From the NCBI GenBank assembly GCA_035640475.1, contig DASQWC010000141.1, forward strand, positions 1 through 20,192: DNA of 20,192 nucleotides, written 5' to 3'. Below the pieces are notes generated by a model. The model had not been told where the DNA came from. It was given only the letters and a program-made list of their open reading frames with translations, and did no database searches. The stretch is from DASQWC01 sp035640475. Its GTDB lineage: Bacteria; Actinomycetota; JAICYB01. A program made the translations under genes and the position numbers. Shown piece after piece: positions 6,294-12,345 of the stretch (positions are counted from its first letter, which is position 1; each line of letters opens with the position of its first letter).

Positions 6294-6635
6294 ATGAAGC
6301 GCCTCCCTTTCTCCGAAGGCGAAGCCGAACCCATTGCCGAGTACGGCAGCGTCCGAGCGAACGCTGCGGCGATTGCCGCTGGCGAAGGTGAGGCTCATGT
6401 CTATCGCGTTCACATCGAACCGGGGGGTCAGATCGGTTCCCATCCAGCAGGATTCGGGCAGCTCTTCTTCGTGACGGCAGGCAGTGGGTGGGTAGCCGAT
6501 GGCGCCGGCGAACGTTGGCAACTCAGTGCCGGCGAAGGCGCCTTCATCGCGAAGGGCGAAGTTCACGCGAAAGGCAGCGATGCCGGAATGACGGCGCTGA
6601 TGATCCAGGTCAGTGATCTAGAGCTCACGGACTGA
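6294..6635 (+). CDS. small single-domain cupin protein
   Basis: 113 residues forming one cupin barrel. Motif 1 reads PGGQIGSHPAGFGQLFFVTAGSG, with one His and a Gln at the usual Glu place; motif 2 reads LSAGEGAFIAKGEVHAKG with its His. The usual second His of motif 1 is missing, so metal binding may be altered. Single-domain cupins range from isomerases to ligand-binding proteins, so no reaction is assigned. ATG 6294 is preferred over a TTG in frame at 6276, because GGAG (6286-6289) precedes it and the TTG lies inside the R' box of the attC site. It sits in an inferred cassette starting at 6276. Confidence 0.82.
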   Translation: MKRLPFSEGEAEPIAEYGSVRANAAAIAAGEGEAHVYRVHIEPGGQIGSHPAGFGQLFFVTAGSGWVADGAGERWQLSAGEGAFIAKGEVHAKGSDAGMTALMIQVSDLELTD

Positions 6636-6660
6636 GTGCGACTATGAATGTTCGCTCGCT

Positions 6661-6684
6661 GCCCAACTCGCCGCGGCATGCGAC
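6661..6684 (+). repeat. attC-like left half-site (copy 6), right arm missing
   Basis: GCCCAAC (6661-6667) followed by TCGCCGCGGCATGCGAC (6668-6684) aligns without gaps to the left arms of copies 2-5 and starts 26 nt after the cupin stop. No complementary L' arm or GTTRRRY box follows before the next gene at 6744. GCCCAAC is the exact complement of GTTGGGC at the start of the same cassette (6275-6281). This looks like the broken right edge of the array. Confidence 0.6.
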
Positions 6685-6743
6685 CGCCGCTCGCTCCACA
6701 TTGAGTCGGAACGAAGTGACCAAGAGTAGATGACGCCTCAGCC

Positions 6744-7211
6744 ATGTCCCTGAGCGTCCGAAGAGCCGAACTTGCCGAGGCGTCGTTGGTTCGCGACGTC
6801 ATGCTCCTTGCGTACCGCGAATACCAGGGAGCGCTGCCCATCGATTCCGGAGCACACGGCGAGACCATCGAGGACGTCATCGCCGATATGCAGCGGGGCG
6901 GCGCGATCCTTGCCGAGGACGGTGTCCCGGTCGGTTCGGCGCGTTTCGTTCCGGAAGACGGTTACCTCTATGTGGGCCGGCTGTCGGTTCTGCCTGCGCA
7001 CCGTCGGCGAGGGATTGCTTCGGCGATCATGCGATTCGCCGAACAGATCGCTGCGGACCTCGGACGTCCGGCGGTGCAGGTTGGCGTCAGGGAGTCGTTG
7101 CCGAGCAACGCGCGGCTCTATGAGTCGCTGGGATATGAAACGGTCTCGATCGAGGCTCACCCGCGCGGTCCGGACCGCGTGCTCACCATGGTGAAGTCGA
7201 CGAACCGATAG
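6744..7211 (+). CDS. GNAT family N-acetyltransferase
   Basis: 155 residues with the GNAT fold. Motif A is clear at about residues 72-95: LYVGRLSVLPAHRRRGIASAIMRFAEQIA, where RRRGIA is the acetyl-CoA pyrophosphate loop. The C-terminal motif B region reads SNARLYESLGYETVS. It transfers an acetyl group from acetyl-CoA to an unknown amine. The gene follows the broken attC half-site by about 60 nt and has no attC-like site after it, so it is either the first chromosomal gene beyond the array or a cassette that lost its site. The start ATG 6744 gives the usual family length; no strong ribosome-binding site is visible. Confidence 0.85.
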   Translation: MSLSVRRAELAEASLVRDVMLLAYREYQGALPIDSGAHGETIEDVIADMQRGGAILAEDGVPVGSARFVPEDGYLYVGRLSVLPAHRRRGIASAIMRFAEQIAADLGRPAVQVGVRESLPSNARLYESLGYETVSIEAHPRGPDRVLTMVKSTNR

Positions 7212-7257
7212 TTCGTCGTCACCGGAGCCTTTTCGATTCCGACGTTCTGCCGATGGA

Positions 7258-7263
7258 TAGTGT
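7258..7263 (+). promoter_or_regulatory. candidate -10 box of a leaderless transcript
   Basis: TAGTGT fits TANNNT and is separated from the ATG at 7270 by 6 nt, placing the transcription start at or next to the start codon. There is no convincing -35 box. It would drive the 75-aa protein, the two VOC genes and probably the DUF1326 gene. Confidence 0.4.
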
Positions 7264-7269
7264 TGATGC

Positions 7270-7497
7270 ATGAACCTCGACCAGGCGACGCTGGACTTTC
7301 TCCGGTGGATCTCTGAGCGGGCGGCTACATACAGCGAAGCCTGGGAGGTTTGGCAGACGACCTGTCCGCGGCATTCGACGTGGGAGGACGCGTTCGTGGA
7401 GGGTCTGGTTCGATCGGAGCGGAAAGAGGGAAGGAAGGAGCCGGTCGTCGTCTTGACGGCCCAGGGTCGGTTGTTCCTCGAGAAGGGAGATACCTAG
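7270..7497 (+). CDS. small conserved hypothetical protein (75 aa)
   Basis: 75 residues: a helical N-terminus (LDQATLDFLRWISERAATYSEAWEVWQTTCPR), a middle helix (WEDAFVEGLVR) and a C-terminal hairpin (VVVLTAQGRLFLEKG). This resembles a small winged-helix-like hypothetical family widespread in bacteria, in which LTA.GR.FL closes the fold; that resemblance is from memory. No enzymatic motif is visible. Its stop TAG overlaps the GTG start of the next gene by one base, so the two are very likely co-translated. The function is unknown. Confidence 0.75.
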   Translation: MNLDQATLDFLRWISERAATYSEAWEVWQTTCPRHSTWEDAFVEGLVRSERKEGRKEPVVVLTAQGRLFLEKGDT

Positions 7498-7928
7498 TGC
7501 CGAAGGTGAGCGTGTATCTCAATTTCGCCGGCAACACCGAGGAGGCCTTCGAGTTCTACAAGTCGGTCTTGGGTGGAGAATTCTCGGCCGTCGTCCGGTT
7601 CAAGGACATGCCGATGGAGGGTGTCGACATTCCGGAGGCCGACCGGGACAAGCTTGCGCACATCGGCCTGCCCTTGGGCGACGATCAGCACCTCATGGGC
7701 ACCGACTCGCTTGCCTCGCTCGGCCAGGAGCTGCATCAGGGCAACAACGTCTACATCTCCCTTCACCCCGACAGCAGGGAGGAGGCGGACCGGCTGTTCA
7801 ATGCGCTCTCGGCCGGTGGGACGGTCGAGATGCCCATCGACGATCAGCCGTGGGGCGACTACTACGGCAGCTTCACCGACAAGTTCGGCGTGCATTGGAT
7901 GGTCAACCACGGCCAGCAGACGTCATGA
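7497..7928 (+). CDS. VOC family protein, PhnB/YjdN-like
   Basis: 143 residues starting with GTG at 7497, preceded by AAGGGAG (7484-7490). The sequence VSVYLNFAGNTEEAFEFYKSVLGGEF near the N-terminus, HIGLPLGDDQHLMGTD in the middle and PWGDYYGSFTDKFGVHWMVNH at the C-terminus are the hallmarks of the PhnB-like branch of the vicinal oxygen chelate superfamily. These proteins have a glyoxalase fold, are often dimeric, and mostly have unknown substrates; a role in phosphonate metabolism is not implied. The frame is open further upstream inside the preceding gene, but the family begins here. Its TGA overlaps the ATG of the next gene (ATGA). Confidence 0.88.
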   Translation: MPKVSVYLNFAGNTEEAFEFYKSVLGGEFSAVVRFKDMPMEGVDIPEADRDKLAHIGLPLGDDQHLMGTDSLASLGQELHQGNNVYISLHPDSREEADRLFNALSAGGTVEMPIDDQPWGDYYGSFTDKFGVHWMVNHGQQTS

Positions 7929-8281
7929 GTCAGGCAGCGAACGACCGGCGAATCGACTACATCGAGTTTCCGGCGACCGACATCGGCGCCACGAGGAAGT
8001 TCTACGAGTCGGCGTTTGGGTGGAAGTTCACCGACTACGGGCCCGACTACACTGCATTCGAGGACGGGCGGCTTGCGGGTGGGTTTACGAACGCCTGCGA
8101 AGTTGTCGTGAAGGGCGGTCCCCTCGTCGTCCTGTACGCCGCGGATCTGGAGGCCACGCAGAAGTCCGTCGTGTCCGCCGGAGGTGCGATCTCGCAAGAG
8201 GCGTACGAGTTTCCCGGCGGCAGACGCTTCCACTTTCGCGATCCGAGCGGTAACGAGCTTGCCGTCTGGGCCGATAAGTAA
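7925..8281 (+). CDS. VOC family protein (glyoxalase/bleomycin-resistance-like)
   Basis: 118 residues starting at ATG 7925, overlapping the previous stop as ATGA. It has the two-module VOC pattern: IDYIEFPATDIGATRKFYESAFGWKFTDYG, then PLVVLYAADLEATQKSVVSAGGAIS and RRFHFRDPSGNELAVWADK. It belongs to the small VOC branch annotated as glyoxalase-like or hydroxylase-related. Candidate metal positions would be the first Glu (YIEF), the His of RFHFRDP and the last Glu (GNELAV), but the substrate is not known. It forms a translationally coupled pair with the PhnB-like gene. Confidence 0.87.
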   Translation: MSQAANDRRIDYIEFPATDIGATRKFYESAFGWKFTDYGPDYTAFEDGRLAGGFTNACEVVVKGGPLVVLYAADLEATQKSVVSAGGAISQEAYEFPGGRRFHFRDPSGNELAVWADK

Positions 8282-8301
8282 CAGTCCTTGCGGAGGGGAA
8301 C

Positions 8302-8940
8302 GTGGCGCAGGTCGATTGGTACATCGAAGGGGTCGAGTTCAGTAACTGCAACTGCGACTACGGATGTCCGTGCCAGTTCGAAGCCTTGCAGCCTACCTAC
8401 GGGAACTGTCGAGGCTTCGCGGCCGTCCTCATCGACAAGGGCCATTTCGGAGACGTGGAGCTTGACGGCCTCGGTGGCGCGCTGCTCTACGCTTGGCCGG
8501 GACCAATTTATAAGGGCAACGGCGAGTGCCAGGCCGTCATTGATGAGCGGGCGGACGACAAGCAGCGGGAAGCGCTGGCAACCGTGCTCTACGGTGGCGA
8601 GACCAACGACGGAGCAACACATTGGTGGGTCTACACGACGATGTCGAGTACCGTGCATCCGCCGCTCTTCAGGGCTATCGAATTCGACGTGAATATCGAG
8701 CAGCGAACCGCTCGTATCGTCATCCCGGGCATCCTCGAATCTTCGGCCCGTCCAATCCGCAGCCCCTCGACGGGGAATGAGCATCGCGTTCGGATCAACC
8801 TCCCGAACGGTATCGAGTACGAGCTCGCTGAAGTCGGCAGCGGCACTACCAAAACGACGGAGTCGATTGCCCTCGACCTAGACGACACCTACTGTCACTT
8901 CACTCGCCTCCGCCAGTCGGGCAAGGGATTCATCCACTGA
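8302..8940 (+). CDS. DUF1326 domain-containing protein
   Basis: 212 residues starting with GTG after a good ribosome-binding site (GGAGGGG about 5 nt upstream). The N-terminus WYIEGVEFSNCNCDYGCPCQF carries the CxCxxxCxC cluster (Cys16, 18, 22, 24) characteristic of DUF1326 proteins; a further Cys follows in YGNCRGF. The cluster suggests metal or redox chemistry, but the biochemical role of the family is not established to my knowledge. The remainder includes THWWVYTTMSSTVHPPLFRAIEFDV. It lies 20 nt after the second VOC gene and is probably part of the same transcription unit. Confidence 0.85.
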   Translation: MAQVDWYIEGVEFSNCNCDYGCPCQFEALQPTYGNCRGFAAVLIDKGHFGDVELDGLGGALLYAWPGPIYKGNGECQAVIDERADDKQREALATVLYGGETNDGATHWWVYTTMSSTVHPPLFRAIEFDVNIEQRTARIVIPGILESSARPIRSPSTGNEHRVRINLPNGIEYELAEVGSGTTKTTESIALDLDDTYCHFTRLRQSGKGFIH

Positions 8941-8977
8941 TGAAGCGCCGATGTGCGCCGTTCCGGCTGCGCGGTAA

Positions 8978-9472
8978 CTAGTAGTTGCGCCGGTAGCGGA
9001 CCTCGTGAAGGACGAACGATCCGCGGTCGTCGTCCTTTGTCGTCCCGTCCGCGAACCAGCCGTGCTTCTCGTAGAAGCGGCGCGCCCTTGCGTTTTCGTC
9101 GAGCACCCAAAGGGTGGCAGCCGGGTAGCGTTCGCCGAGCCATTGATCGCCGTGGGTCATCAGCGCCGCGCCGACCGGCGTTCCCCAATGCTTCGATGCG
9201 ACGTAGATCGCGTAGAGCTCGCCGTTGCCCTTCTCGTCGATGCTCGGCCCGACCGTGACGAATCCGAGGATGTCGCCGCTGCGGTCGTAGACGAACATCG
9301 GACGATCGGTGTCCGTGAGCACGCCCATTCGGTCGTAGGCTTCGACTCGCGCGTCGATGTCTAGTGCGTCGAGGTACTCGTTGGGAACGATGCCGCGGTA
9401 GGCGTCCTGCCACGTCGTGACGTGAACGCGGGCGATCCCGTAGGCGTCGTCGACGGTCGCCGGACGGATCAT
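8978..9472 (-). CDS. GNAT family N-acetyltransferase
   Basis: 164 residues. It begins IRPATVDDAYGIARVHVTTWQDAYRGIVP, the classic N-terminus of the GNAT subgroup that contains phosphinothricin-type and RimI-like enzymes. Motif A (GELYAIYVASKHWGTPVGAALMTHG) has the usual R/Q-x-x-G-x-G loop altered to HWGTPVG, so acetyl-CoA binding may be modified. Motif B is ARARRFYEKHGWFADGT. The substrate is unknown. It is divergent from the DinB-like gene. On the minus strand TACCAT lies 6 nt before the ATG, as in a leaderless transcript. Confidence 0.87.
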   Translation of the reverse strand: MIRPATVDDAYGIARVHVTTWQDAYRGIVPNEYLDALDIDARVEAYDRMGVLTDTDRPMFVYDRSGDILGFVTVGPSIDEKGNGELYAIYVASKHWGTPVGAALMTHGDQWLGERYPAATLWVLDENARARRFYEKHGWFADGTTKDDDRGSFVLHEVRYRRNY

Positions 9473-9478
9473 CTATCG

Positions 9479-9484
9479 ATGGTA
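9479..9484 (-). promoter_or_regulatory. candidate -10 box of a leaderless transcript
   Basis: On the minus strand TACCAT (9484 to 9479) fits TANNNT and is followed by six bases (CGATAG) and then the ATG of the GNAT gene at 9472. No -35 box stands out. Confidence 0.4.
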
Positions 9485-9517
9485 GACAGTAAGCTTCACG
9501 ATCGAACCGGAGGAGCC

Positions 9518-10066
9518 GTGGAGAAAGCCGACCTCACCGACGCGATTGCGAAGGTGCGCGAGACCTGGAACGCGACCATCGACGAGCTCGGCCCGGAGGG
9601 GCTCGAGCGTCCGGGAGTGACCGGCGAATGGCGGGTGCGGGACGTCCTGGCGCACTTCAACGGGTGGGACCGTTGGCAGCTCGTTCAGCTGCGCTGCGCC
9701 TTCACCGGTGAGGAGCCGTCCGACGACGAGCTCACGGGAGGCATCTCCTATCCGGAGAACGACAACATGCAGGAAGACGCGATGAACGAGATGTTCGTTG
9801 CCGGCACACGCGACTTGCCGACGCAAACGATCCTCGATCACTGGCGGGAGGTCTCGCAGATGCGCGCCGACTGGGTGGCTGCTGCGTCCCAGGAGCAGCT
9901 CGATGCCCTGATCGGCGCCGACTGGAGCGGGGGCCCCCGCATCATGCGACTCGCTTCGGAAGTTCCCGCCGTTCAGAATCCGGCTCCCGTGTGGCAGGCC
10001 ATCCGTGATCAGCTCATTCACCAGGAGCAGCACCACAAAGCGGTGACGGAATCGCTCAGGACGTGA
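9518..10066 (+). CDS. DinB-like / ClbS-type four-helix protein
   Basis: 182 residues from GTG 9518, preceded by GGAGGAG (9509-9515). The first helix KADLTDAIAKVRETWNATIDEL, then GVTGEWRVRDVLAHFNGWDRWQ (His46) and the C-terminal IRDQLIHQEQHHKAV are typical of the DinB_2/ClbS-like metal-binding four-helix-bundle superfamily. Members include thiol-dependent transferases and protective hydrolases; the substrate is unknown. ATG 9479 in the same frame is a possible longer start but lies against the divergent GNAT gene and lacks a ribosome-binding site. Confidence 0.8.
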   Translation: MEKADLTDAIAKVRETWNATIDELGPEGLERPGVTGEWRVRDVLAHFNGWDRWQLVQLRCAFTGEEPSDDELTGGISYPENDNMQEDAMNEMFVAGTRDLPTQTILDHWREVSQMRADWVAAASQEQLDALIGADWSGGPRIMRLASEVPAVQNPAPVWQAIRDQLIHQEQHHKAVTESLRT

Positions 10067-10079
10067 GGCCGACAGACGG

Positions 10080-10943
10080 CTAGCCGAGCGCCAGCGCGGC
10101 CAGGCCCCCGACGATGGCGAGGGCGCCGGCGATCCGGGGGCCGAGGTGTCCTTCGCGCAACAGGCGCACGCCGAAGATCGTCCCGACGAGGATGCTCACC
10201 TCGCGCGCGGGAGCCACATAGCTGACCGGCGATACGGCGAGCGCAGTCAAGACGAGAATGTAGGCAAGGGGAGCGATCAACGACACACCGATGACCTCTC
10301 GGCGGTTGTGTCGCCATACGCCCCGGACGACATCCTTCCGGCGCAGCGCGCTCGGCGTGAGCAGGGCGCCGCGGACGGCATTGGCCGTGACGTCGAGCAG
10401 GATCGGCGGGACGGCCAGCGTCCCCACGGCGTGCTTGTCCCACAAGGTGTAGACGGCGATGAGGCCGCCCGTGAGCAAGCCGAATATCACGGCGGGCGCA
10501 CGCGAGCGGTCGTCGGACGGCCGGCTGGTCGTCCCGAGAACGATCACGCCGGCGCACACGAATGCAGCACCCGTCAGCGCAAGCGTCGTCGGTCGCTCGC
10601 TCAGGATGAGGACGGCCGCCGCCGTCGACAGCATCGGACCGGTTCCCCGTGCGAGCGGATAGACGAGCGAGAGGTCGCCGACCCGATAGCCGTGCTGGAG
10701 GAGCGTGAAGTAGCAGAGGTGCAGCACGCCGCTCCCGGCCATGAAGCCAAGCTGAGTGAGCCCGATATCCGGACGGGCGACGAGATAGACGACGAGGCCG
10801 AACGGTGCATAGAGGGCGGCCATCGTGACGGCGCACAGCCAGACGAAGGCCGTCCCGCCGTCGCCGGCGCGTTTCGCGAACAAGTTCCACGTGGCGTGGA
10901 GGACGGCCGCGGCCAGGACGAGCGCGAGCGAGACGGCGCTCAA
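10080..10943 (-). CDS. EamA/DMT-family transporter (10 TM)
   Basis: 287 residues from TTG 10943, which overlaps the stop of the DUF1003 gene (TTGA). The product is almost wholly hydrophobic with two EamA repeats: LALVLAAAVLHATWNLFAKRAGDG opens the first, YPLARGTGPMLSTAAAVLILSERPT closes it, and AVIFGLLTGGLIAVYTLWDK to SYVAPAREVSILVGTIFGVRLLREG spans the second. It is an inner-membrane drug/metabolite-type exporter; the substrate cannot be read from sequence. Longer starts up to 11051 would add a charged, non-membrane stretch that is only the shadow of the upstream gene, so they are rejected. Confidence 0.85.
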   Translation of the reverse strand: MSAVSLALVLAAAVLHATWNLFAKRAGDGGTAFVWLCAVTMAALYAPFGLVVYLVARPDIGLTQLGFMAGSGVLHLCYFTLLQHGYRVGDLSLVYPLARGTGPMLSTAAAVLILSERPTTLALTGAAFVCAGVIVLGTTSRPSDDRSRAPAVIFGLLTGGLIAVYTLWDKHAVGTLAVPPILLDVTANAVRGALLTPSALRRKDVVRGVWRHNRREVIGVSLIAPLAYILVLTALAVSPVSYVAPAREVSILVGTIFGVRLLREGHLGPRIAGALAIVGGLAALALG

Positions 10944-11347
10944 TTGGTTCGCTGATTGAGCGCCCGGATCTCCTTGGTCAGCTCGAGGATCTGACGTGAG
11001 ATAGCGAGGAGCTCTTCGTTCTGTTTCTCTTCTTCCTGGACCAGCTGCCACTCATGATCGGCCAGGGCTTCTCGTCTCTCGTCGGCCCGGTTTTGGCTGA
11101 GCAGCACAAACGACGTCAGGAAGATCGCCTCGAGTGAGACGATCATGGTGAGCAGACCGAACGGGAAGTCCTCGACCCCTAACCCGATCCACATCGCGAA
11201 CCACACGACGTGAAGGAGGACGAAGGGCACGGACCCCGCGAATTGCGTGATTCGGTCGGCCACACGATCCGAGACACGCTCGCGCCGACTCTTGAGATGG
11301 CGCAGCAGCGCTGGGTGAATCGGCTGAGACGATCGACGTCTGCTCAG
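10940..11347 (-). CDS. DUF1003 membrane protein
   Basis: About 135 residues. It contains two hydrophobic segments, SVPFVLLHVVWFAMWIGLG and FGLLTMIVSLEAIFLTSFVLL, then SQNRADERREALADHEWQ and a C-terminal coiled coil (EEEKQNEELLAISRQILELTKEIRAL), the standard plan of DUF1003 proteins. Its role is unknown, but the family often sits by CorA-type transporters, as here. The start is uncertain: CTG 11347 overlaps the corA stop (CTGA) and gives the basic N-terminus usual for the family; the next clear start, GTG 11263, gives 107 residues and begins at the domain edge. It lies between corA and the EamA gene in one operon. Confidence 0.8.
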   Translation of the reverse strand: MSRRRSSQPIHPALLRHLKSRRERVSDRVADRITQFAGSVPFVLLHVVWFAMWIGLGVEDFPFGLLTMIVSLEAIFLTSFVLLSQNRADERREALADHEWQLVQEEEKQNEELLAISRQILELTKEIRALNQRTN

Positions 11348-12324
11348 ATCCAGCCTCGGCGTTTGAAGTACGTGTACAGGCCGACGGCGGATGTGGCCAT
11401 GAGGCCGAGAGCAAAGAAGAACCCGAGCTCTTCGTGCCGCGGGATGAGCTGGTAGTTCATGCCGTAGACGCTCGCGATGTACGTCGGCACGGCGATGATC
11501 GCGGCCCAGCCGGTGAGGCGTTTTGTGACGTCGTTCTGTGCATTCGTCGCTTCGATGCGTACGAGGTCGATCAGCGCGTCGGAGAGGTCTTCGACGCTTC
11601 GTATCTGATCGGCGATTCGCAACGTGTGGTCGTGGATGTCGCGGAAGTATGCACCGAAGTGCGTGTCGACCAGAGCGATCGACGCGCCGATCCCTTGCTC
11701 CGAGACGACCATCGCCAGCATCCGCGAAGCCGGCAGGACGTAACGGCGGAACCGGGCCTCGCGCTGCTTCACGGTGTACAGACGGGTCTGGGCGGGCGAC
11801 CGCGGATCTTGCAGCAGTTCCTCTTCGAGTTCTTCGACCTCTAACTCGACCTCGTCGGCGATGCGCTGGTAGTCGTCCACGATGGTGTCGAGAAGCGTGT
11901 GCATCAAAAAAGCCGAGCCACCCCACAGCTCCCCTGTGTGCCGGCGCAGTCGCCTTTTCGTCTCGTCGATGGTTCGTGCCGCTCCCGCATGAAGCGCAAG
12001 AACGTAGCGCGTCCCGACGAAGCACGCGATTTGCGCAGGCTCCAGCTGGCCGTCGTGCATCTGCAGCTCGTGCACGACGACGAACATGTGCTTCTCGTAT
12101 TCCTCGAGCTTCGGACGTTCCTTCGCTCCCGTCGCGTCCTCAACCGCGAGCTCGTGGAGGCCGAACTCCTCGGCGATGGTGTCGATGTCGTGCGGGGTCA
12201 AGGTGGAGATGTCGGCTTCGGCCCAGACACGCGCACCGCTTTGATCGCAGAGCTTCGAGATGATCGAGAGGTCGGCGACCTCCTGCCAGCCGCCGTCGGG
12301 TGTGTGGTGGATCGCGGTCAGCAT
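11344..12324 (-). CDS. corA: CorA-family magnesium/cobalt transporter
   Basis: 326 residues, normal for CorA. A soluble N-terminal domain (about 1-265) ends in the long stalk helix; two transmembrane helices follow, the first ending in the signature YGMN (Gly288-Met289-Asn290) that lines the pore entrance, the second LGFFFALGLMATSAVGLYTYF, with a basic C-terminus (KRRGWI). CorA pentamers carry Mg2+ (or Co2+/Ni2+) into the cytoplasm. The start ATG 12324 lies only 21 bp from the divergent pncB start. The frame is open far upstream to 12930, but that part is antisense to pncB. It is the first gene of corA-DUF1003-EamA. Confidence 0.93.
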   Translation of the reverse strand: MLTAIHHTPDGGWQEVADLSIISKLCDQSGARVWAEADISTLTPHDIDTIAEEFGLHELAVEDATGAKERPKLEEYEKHMFVVVHELQMHDGQLEPAQIACFVGTRYVLALHAGAARTIDETKRRLRRHTGELWGGSAFLMHTLLDTIVDDYQRIADEVELEVEELEEELLQDPRSPAQTRLYTVKQREARFRRYVLPASRMLAMVVSEQGIGASIALVDTHFGAYFRDIHDHTLRIADQIRSVEDLSDALIDLVRIEATNAQNDVTKRLTGWAAIIAVPTYIASVYGMNYQLIPRHEELGFFFALGLMATSAVGLYTYFKRRGWI

Positions 12325-12332
12325 TCGAGGGC

Positions 12333-12338
12333 TATTCT
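12333..12338 (+). promoter_or_regulatory. candidate -10 box for leaderless pncB
   Basis: TATTCT, 7 nt before the pncB ATG at 12346. The gap to the divergent corA start is only 21 bp and contains no ribosome-binding site for pncB, which fits a leaderless mRNA starting at or next to the ATG. Confidence 0.5.
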
Positions 12339-12345
12339 GCCGCCT

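Larger units (their letters stand above)
2677..6690 (+). mobile_element. probable integron gene-cassette array without integrase (CALIN-like)
   Basis: Inferred cassettes are 2677-4175 (hydrolase-cyclase), 4176-5708 (hydrolase-cyclase), 5709-6275 (small kinase) and 6276 to about 6690 (cupin, right end lost). All four genes point the same way, each with little non-coding DNA and an attC-like repeat just after the stop. The start box and end box of the same cassette are complementary in three of four: TCATGC with GCATGAC, TTATGC with GCATAAC, TTGGGC with GCCCAAC. That is what circular cassettes joined at G/TT require. No tyrosine recombinase gene (intI) is present in the window, so the array is either orphaned or the integrase lies upstream. 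The block 1115-2676 may be a further, larger cassette. Confidence 0.68.

Noticed and set aside
2616..6684. REP/BIME-type or transposon-end repeats as the explanation for the intergenic elements
   Set aside because: Such repeats would not be placed once after each co-oriented gene, nor show complementary boxes between the start and the end of each gene unit. No transposase is present.
7212..7269. A further attC site after the GNAT gene
   Set aside because: The sequence has no left arm resembling the family and no pairing arms; GTTGATG near 7263 alone is not enough.
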